Source: Coenobita brevimanus
Lineage: Eukaryota; Arthropoda; Malacostraca; Decapoda; Coenobitidae
Assembly: GCA_032717465.1 (NCBI GenBank)
Contig: CM064664.1
Location: 3,852,634 to 3,916,633, forward strand
Direction: 5' to 3'
DNA length: 64,000 nt
Below, piece by piece: positions 58,919 to 64,000 of this stretch (the stretch's first letter is position 1; every line of letters begins with the position of its first letter). A program made the translations under genes and the position numbers. The notes below the pieces were generated by a model. It ran no database searches and was not told the origin of the DNA. It saw nothing but the letters and a program-made list of their open reading frames with translations.

Positions 58919-59676
58919 GGCTTAGTAAATATTTACAATTTTTCATTTGTAAAACTTTTAATAGGCAGTGAAATGTGTAATGTGCATGTAGTTTGGTGAT
59001 GACAGTTAGAGGAACTTGTACTGGAGAGCATGTGGCCTATTCTCTGTGTTACTGAAACAAAGTTCAGCAAAGGGGGATGGTCAGGAGCTAGTCCCGAGGG
59101 CTGATGGAATGGGAGCTCCAGCACTCCCTGTATCTGCTATATAGGCCAAAAATTTACAAGCTTCAGTGCTGCATATTTGTTTAGTTATAGATAAAGACCT
59201 GAGGAAGGCCACACACACCATGTGGACATTGCTTTAGGTCTGGTAAAGAGGGCGTGTGCTCAGTTTCACCTACCCACTAGAAATTTAGGTTTTTTATATA
59301 TAAAGTGAAACATAGTGTGCAGACAAAGAAATGCAAAAGAACTGAGACTGAACCACTGGAACTGCACTTAGACTTTCAAGTGAAGAGGCACAGCTTCCGA
59401 CACTAGTTGTCCTGTTAGAAATATGCATTGTTATTAGATTAATAGAATGGAATTTTGGATGTATCTGCTTACAGGGTAAATTAGGTATTTGACACGATAA
59501 GATTTAGGCTTGGGGAGGAAGCACAACTTTAATCCTTGACCCTCCACCCCCCCTCCACGAAAAATAAAGCTTAATAGTTTTCAAGGTTCAGGAACGAAAT
59601 CTCACCTTAAATGCTGGGACTGAGTATTTCAACCCCAGGACTTAACATTTCTGATGAACAGAAAAGGATTTGATGA
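58919..59676. other. Unassigned DNA
   Basis: No gene or repeat recognised. Confidence 0.5.
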
Positions 59677-59708
59677 ATGGATAGAATGAAATCTTTTTTT
59701 TGTGCATT

Positions 59709-61032
59709 AACCCCTACGTGCCAGCTAGCTGTCACATTTCAGGGTGTGGAGTGCCACCGGCTGAACGGATATGCTGAAAGCACCTTGTCGGCACCCTTTG
59801 AACTCACGACCATTTTCTATGACACCCATAGGGTAGGTAGGTACCCAAGGAACCTTACTGATGCATGGCTCAGTCTGTTAACGGCACTCATAGAGTGTAG
59901 AGCGATGTCTTCCTTATCTTCCTCGGCCGATTCCGATTGCATCATTGACCCCAGTGAAAGTTCTGCCTTTACCACTGGGCTTACCCCAGTAACTGAGCTG
60001 GTGTGTGGGAAATTGTAAATAGTAAACAGATATTTACAAGTGTTTTTTTTATATGTAAGTGAAATGTAAGATGTAAGTTACATCCAGTGTTATGAAATAA
60101 GTGTATTAATGATAAGTTTTCCAAGTGCATTGCAATAAGTGTTACTGTTTATGGTAATTTGTGAAACAATGATTGGAAATACCTTGAGTAACCCTATCTA
60201 GTACAATGAAAGGAAACCAAAAGTACTTTGGAGAGAAAGATCACCTGGTTGGCTGTAACTAATTTTTTTCCCTCATTACTCAGAAAATAATTGTAATTTG
60301 TGATGTGAATTACAGAAAAGATAACTTGTGTTAAGATTAGTAATATTTTCATGATGCCTTTGATTAGTACAAATTAGTCACAATTTCTGTACAAGTAATT
60401 ACCTCATACTCAACCATAGTTCGTGAAACAGCCAGAACATTTACTTGTCAAAGTGCAATTACCCGTAATCGTGATGTCAAGTGCAAATATAAGTGCCGTA
60501 GCAGGGGGAAATTATTATAATTGATGCAAGAAGTACAGCAAATAAAGAGCTATTCTTTTCCTATACATCTTCGGGGCATAATGGCACTATGAAATGGACA
60601 GAAAAAACTATGGGGAGCCACATGAACCGAGTGATGACTCATCCTTTCGGTGGTGAGCAAGAAAAAGTTGAATGAGTGGAATATTCAGAGGCCAGGCAGT
60701 GTTACAATCACCACTCCAGTCAGTGTTGCCAATGCTAGCCAGCGAATTCAAGGTCACTGACAGTGGCGCACACCCGGATTAGCCTGCCAAAACGGGGAAA
60801 ACCAGTCATCTTTAACGTATCCTTACTCATTGACAGGACCACCTGCAGACTTTGAGATAATTTCATTCGAAAGAGGAAGAGTTGAAGAGTCTTCTGTATA
60901 GGTAGTTTCTTCTCTAGTTATAATAATTTGGAAAATATTAGGGTTTGAAATAAGGGTACTTTTGCCAAAATCTCGGAAATTCCCCGTAAGAAGGAGTGAA
61001 AGATGGTGGGAAAGCCTTGGTGGATAAGGGTT
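59709..61032. mobile_element. Possible non-autonomous TTAA element, low support
   Basis: TTAACCCCTACGTGCCAGC near 59709 and, inverted, TTAACCCTTATCCACCAAG ending near 61032 share TTAACCC and TA plus CCA at matching positions. Just inside the left end, a short frame contains MSSLSSSADSDCIIDPSESS, reminiscent of the acidic N-termini of piggyBac transposases. No catalytic core is present. The inverted match is weak. Confidence 0.25.
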
Positions 61033-62150
61033 AATATGGACTAAAATAGGTCCTGTGGACCAATAAATGTAAATACTGACCTCCATTTCAGATTCTCGAT
61101 CCCTCATCACCCCCCTCCCCCCAAAAAAAAAGTTCTCCAAGATCAGTAGATGAATTACTGGGTGTGTTATTTGGTGAAGAAATGTGTGTGATTGCTGTTT
61201 CGTCCATCCACGAATTTGTCTACCTTTGAGGATTTCTAAAATACCGGAATCAATTTTCCGTAATATAGGTAACTCTAGCAAAGATGGGTAGCACTGCTAG
61301 TTGAATGTAAACACGGTTTGGCTTAACATTACAAACAGAGGGAGGGATAATGTTGATTTCGTTGTCAGAGGCTCATCCTTAGGTAAGTCCAATGGACTAC
61401 AGAGTGAAGGTGCCCTTTTCTTGTAGTCCACAATCTTCCTTCCTGAAGAAAAGGAGTGAGCTGGAAGATACTATATAAACAGACTGTGGATACTCAGTGC
61501 AAGTGTGTGAATGTGCCCCTCTCCATTTTCTTTCGATTAAATAATATTAATGACCAGATGGGCAAGTCAGCATTTAGTGAGCTGCAGAGTTAGCTCCTTT
61601 CTCTTCTGCTGGATGAAGCAGGGAAATATATCCCCAAAATCGTGGAAATAAATGCAGCCTAAAAAAAGGGAATGCTAGCAAACGTGAGTACAATCCTCAA
61701 ATATCCTTACCCCATTACCCCTTCTCTGTCCTTCCTTTGCTCAACGCTGATGTTGGCAAGGCAGGTCATTCTCTCTATCAGTGCAATGCATGAGCAACAC
61801 CTGGGGACAGCATCCATCCTATACGAGCTGTGCACCAGCATCTTCTCGACTCTGTGCTACTACTTTCACAGTTGCATGGTAAGCCTTCATCTTGGAGGAA
61901 TTGCCCTTGTTTCATTTTTTTTTTTGGGGGGGGGGCATTTTTCTTTCCTGGTTTCGGTATGTTAATTTCTGATTTGCAGCCCCACACAGTGCACAGCTTT
62001 TCAGTTGATATGATAGCCGTGGTTTGCTTCCGCCATGCTAGTCTGTTGCGGATTGGACTGCTGTCTTACTATACGACATCTGAAAATACATTTTCTAGTG
62101 TCGCTCCTAGCTCCTCATTGAGCAGAGATTTCATCAAGTAGGGCAAGCTT
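61033..62150. other. Unassigned DNA
   Basis: No gene recognised. A poly-T/poly-G run lies at 61915-61936. Confidence 0.5.
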
Positions 62151-62159
62151 CCTTTACTG

Positions 62160-62449
62160 CAGCGGCTCTCAAACTTTTTAGTGTGTGACCATATTTGGAG
62201 TATTTCAAGACTTTACGACCCACAAGGTAGAAAAATCAGAGAGAGAGAGAAAGAGAGAGAGAGAGAAACCGGTACATAGCCTATTGTAGTTAATATGCAT
62301 ATGCTAATAGTGTAATAAGGATAATTACAATTTCAGTTAAGTAAATAAAATACATTGTAAGCATTAGGCCTATTCTATGTCCCTGCGACCCATCAAAATT
62401 CCTCTCGCGACCCACTTTTGGGTCGCGACCCATAGTTTGAGAATCACTG
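62160..62449. mobile_element. hAT-type MITE with 8-bp target duplication
   Basis: A 290-bp non-coding element. The left end CAGCGGCTCTCAAACTTTTT faces a right end that reverse-complements to CAGTGATTCTCAAACTATGG. The flanks CTTTACTG and CTCTACTG (62152-62159 and 62450-62457) match at seven of eight bases, the usual hAT duplication length. Internal 'gggtcgcgaccca' forms a near-perfect palindrome near the right end. A short GA run lies inside. Confidence 0.88.
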
Positions 62450-62957
62450 CTCTACTGCACGGTGCTCATCCTAGACTCTGCTCGCATGGAGCTATGACAT
62501 ATTTTGTTCCATTTGTGTTATTTTTCGTAGTTACAAACTTTTTGGCTTAAATACCTTAAGTCCCAAGATCCACACAGTGGTCTGTCTGTCCAAGCATGAT
62601 GAGCTATTTCCATTACGCTCTACTTTTCCTCTCAGGCCAGATTTTAGTTTTTTACTCTTCATAATGTCAATATAGTGCAGTTTTTAGAATGCTGTTTGAG
62701 AATGAGGTTCACAACTTTTTCTCTGTATTCTAACTAGGTAGAAATCTTCTGTCATGTTATGTTTACCGAGGCCATAATTTGTCTAGTTAGTATGTAGTGT
62801 GTGGCTTGCACAATTGTGCAAATGTTCTGGTTCTGGCATCACTACCACAATGAGTTATGTTTCACACTACTGTACATCTTATATACATAGATGCATTTAT
62901 TCATATTTAATGGATATGTATTATAGTGTTGAGATGAATAACCAAATACATCCTCAC
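62450..62957. other. Unassigned DNA
   Basis: No gene or repeat recognised. Confidence 0.5.
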
Positions 62958-63477
62958 TGTTGAGTGTGGTGGGAGAGAGAGAGAGGCCAGACATGCTAAG
63001 GGTAGCACTTTTCGATGTAAACAGGAAGATTGAATGAAGAGTGAGGGAAGGGAATAAATTGTGTATATAGCTCAGTTTTGGGGAAATATGTGTGTTAATA
63101 CTACATATATGGTTAATACTGCCTAATTGAGATATATGATATGCATGGTAGAGTCGTAATTTACACCTACTTGTGTACCTATGTCTATATGTCCGAGATA
63201 TAGTGACATCTCTTAATTTTGCTGACCTGTGCTGGTTCCCAGGCTGGGTAACGAGGCGGTGAGATACATTCTAGTTCTTGCCAGCAGTAGACGCTCTGTT
63301 CCGTTATCTCTCATGTCACAGCTATATCTTTGTGGCATAATAAAGAGGGAGAAACACACTTGCTCCTGGTTTTCTGATTAACATGACATGCTACATGCTC
63401 TTAATTCCTGGGCTTATCAGTCACCAAAGTCTCGGTGGCCAGCTGTGGAATTCAGCAGAGTCTATGCCGGGGAAACA
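62958..63477 (+). repeat. Candidate 5' LTR of an element running off the window
   Basis: A segment opening with TGTTGAGTGTGG (or TGTGG eight bases later) and closing with GGGGAAACA contains AATAAAG near 63340, a possible polyadenylation signal. A TGG-starting primer-binding-site-like sequence follows within seven bases. Only one copy lies in the window, so the LTR call rests on this arrangement alone. Confidence 0.4.
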
Positions 63478-63483
63478 TTAATC

Positions 63484-63503
63484 TGGTGGCTCAGTGCTGG
63501 GAT
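63484..63503 (+). other. Candidate primer-binding site
   Basis: TGGTGGCTCAGTGCTGGGAT lies directly after the candidate LTR, as expected for tRNA priming. The following 500 bases to the window end look like an untranslated leader without a long open frame. Confidence 0.4.
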
Positions 63504-64000
63504 ATGAAAAGTGCTGAAAAGAGACTCTAACTTGTGAAGTAAGCAACCCTTGGAAATGCTCATGTTGCATCTCAATCTCAAGTGAATAACAGAATATCCA
63601 AGAAAATCCCCCTTTTGCAAAGGGACTAATTGCGGAGTGAGATAAAGGATAGAACAGTGAGAGCAGGAAAGTCAGAGTAGTGAACTTGTTCTCTCAAGAT
63701 TAGTATCTCTGTCTCTAGTGAGATTTGGCGAGATAGTTCTCTGTTACGAGGGAGAGCTCAAGACCGGCACTGAGAGGGATAACATCATCTTCAGGGCATC
63801 TGGCAACCCTGGTGAGGCACGAGCGGCGAAAGAGCGGCAGTCGACTCGAGGCAGGCGTGGAGAGTATGTCTCAGCGTGTCTGGAGGGATGAGACCTGGGC
63901 GAGTGTGTGTGACTTCCATGGAATTACAGTGCGAATCACCCTGGATTTCATCATCATCTGAATACACCTATGTTAGTGTACATGCATATCATTCCACGAG

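Noticed and set aside
62234..62266. Separate (GA)n locus
   Set aside because: It lies inside the hAT-type MITE and is part of that element.

Overview
This window is eukaryotic nuclear DNA that consists almost entirely of transposable elements and simple repeats. No convincing single-copy host gene, rRNA or canonical tRNA gene was seen. The mix suggests an arthropod, most likely a decapod crustacean: long (GT)n, (CT)n and (TA)n microsatellites, Jockey/CR1-like and RTE-like LINEs, two kinds of Ty3/Gypsy element, and GC-rich piggyBac-like elements inserted at TTAA. That placement rests on remembered family style, not on a search.

Layout from left to right. 1-1490 is the 5' part of an RTE-like LINE on the minus strand. 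3440-3860 is a fossil gag piece. 3905-6440 is a decayed CR1/Jockey-like LINE (minus). 6426-11850 is a second Jockey-like LINE (plus, here called family L, copy L1) split precisely by a piggyBac-like element, PB-A, at 6761-10683. 11850-15900 holds a SINE-like tRNA-derived piece, microsatellites and a MITE. 15950-19015 is a nearly complete RTE-like LINE (minus). 19872-29565 is a Gypsy element (minus, order PR-RT-RH-INT) with 2.2 kb LTRs that contain a 30/36-bp minisatellite. 29571-31560 holds nested MITEs. 31565-37942 is a young Gypsy element (minus) whose pol order is PR-INT-RT-RH, as in Gmr1-like elements. 37994-42965 is a second family L copy (L2), split by PB-B. 43386-44159 is a short deletion derivative, PB-C. 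44755-45030 is a SINE with a (TA)n tail. 47660-50560 is a different, heavily decayed LINE. 54010-58918 holds two head-to-tail family L copies (L3 and L4, minus). 62160-62449 is a hAT-type MITE. At the right edge, 62958-63500 looks like the LTR and primer-binding site of another LTR element whose coding region lies outside the window.

How the parts relate. Every autonomous element seen is broken by frameshift, nonsense codon, deletion or loss of a catalytic residue. The nesting gives a relative chronology: family L LINEs are older, piggyBac copies landed in two of them, and the Gmr1-order Gypsy is recent, with LTRs differing by about four events over about 793 bp. The most notable points are the Copia-like pol order in a Gypsy element, the LTR minisatellite open on both strands, the roughly 150-160 bp tandem arrays in the 3' region of both long piggyBac copies, and a four-copy MITE family with long terminal inverted repeats.
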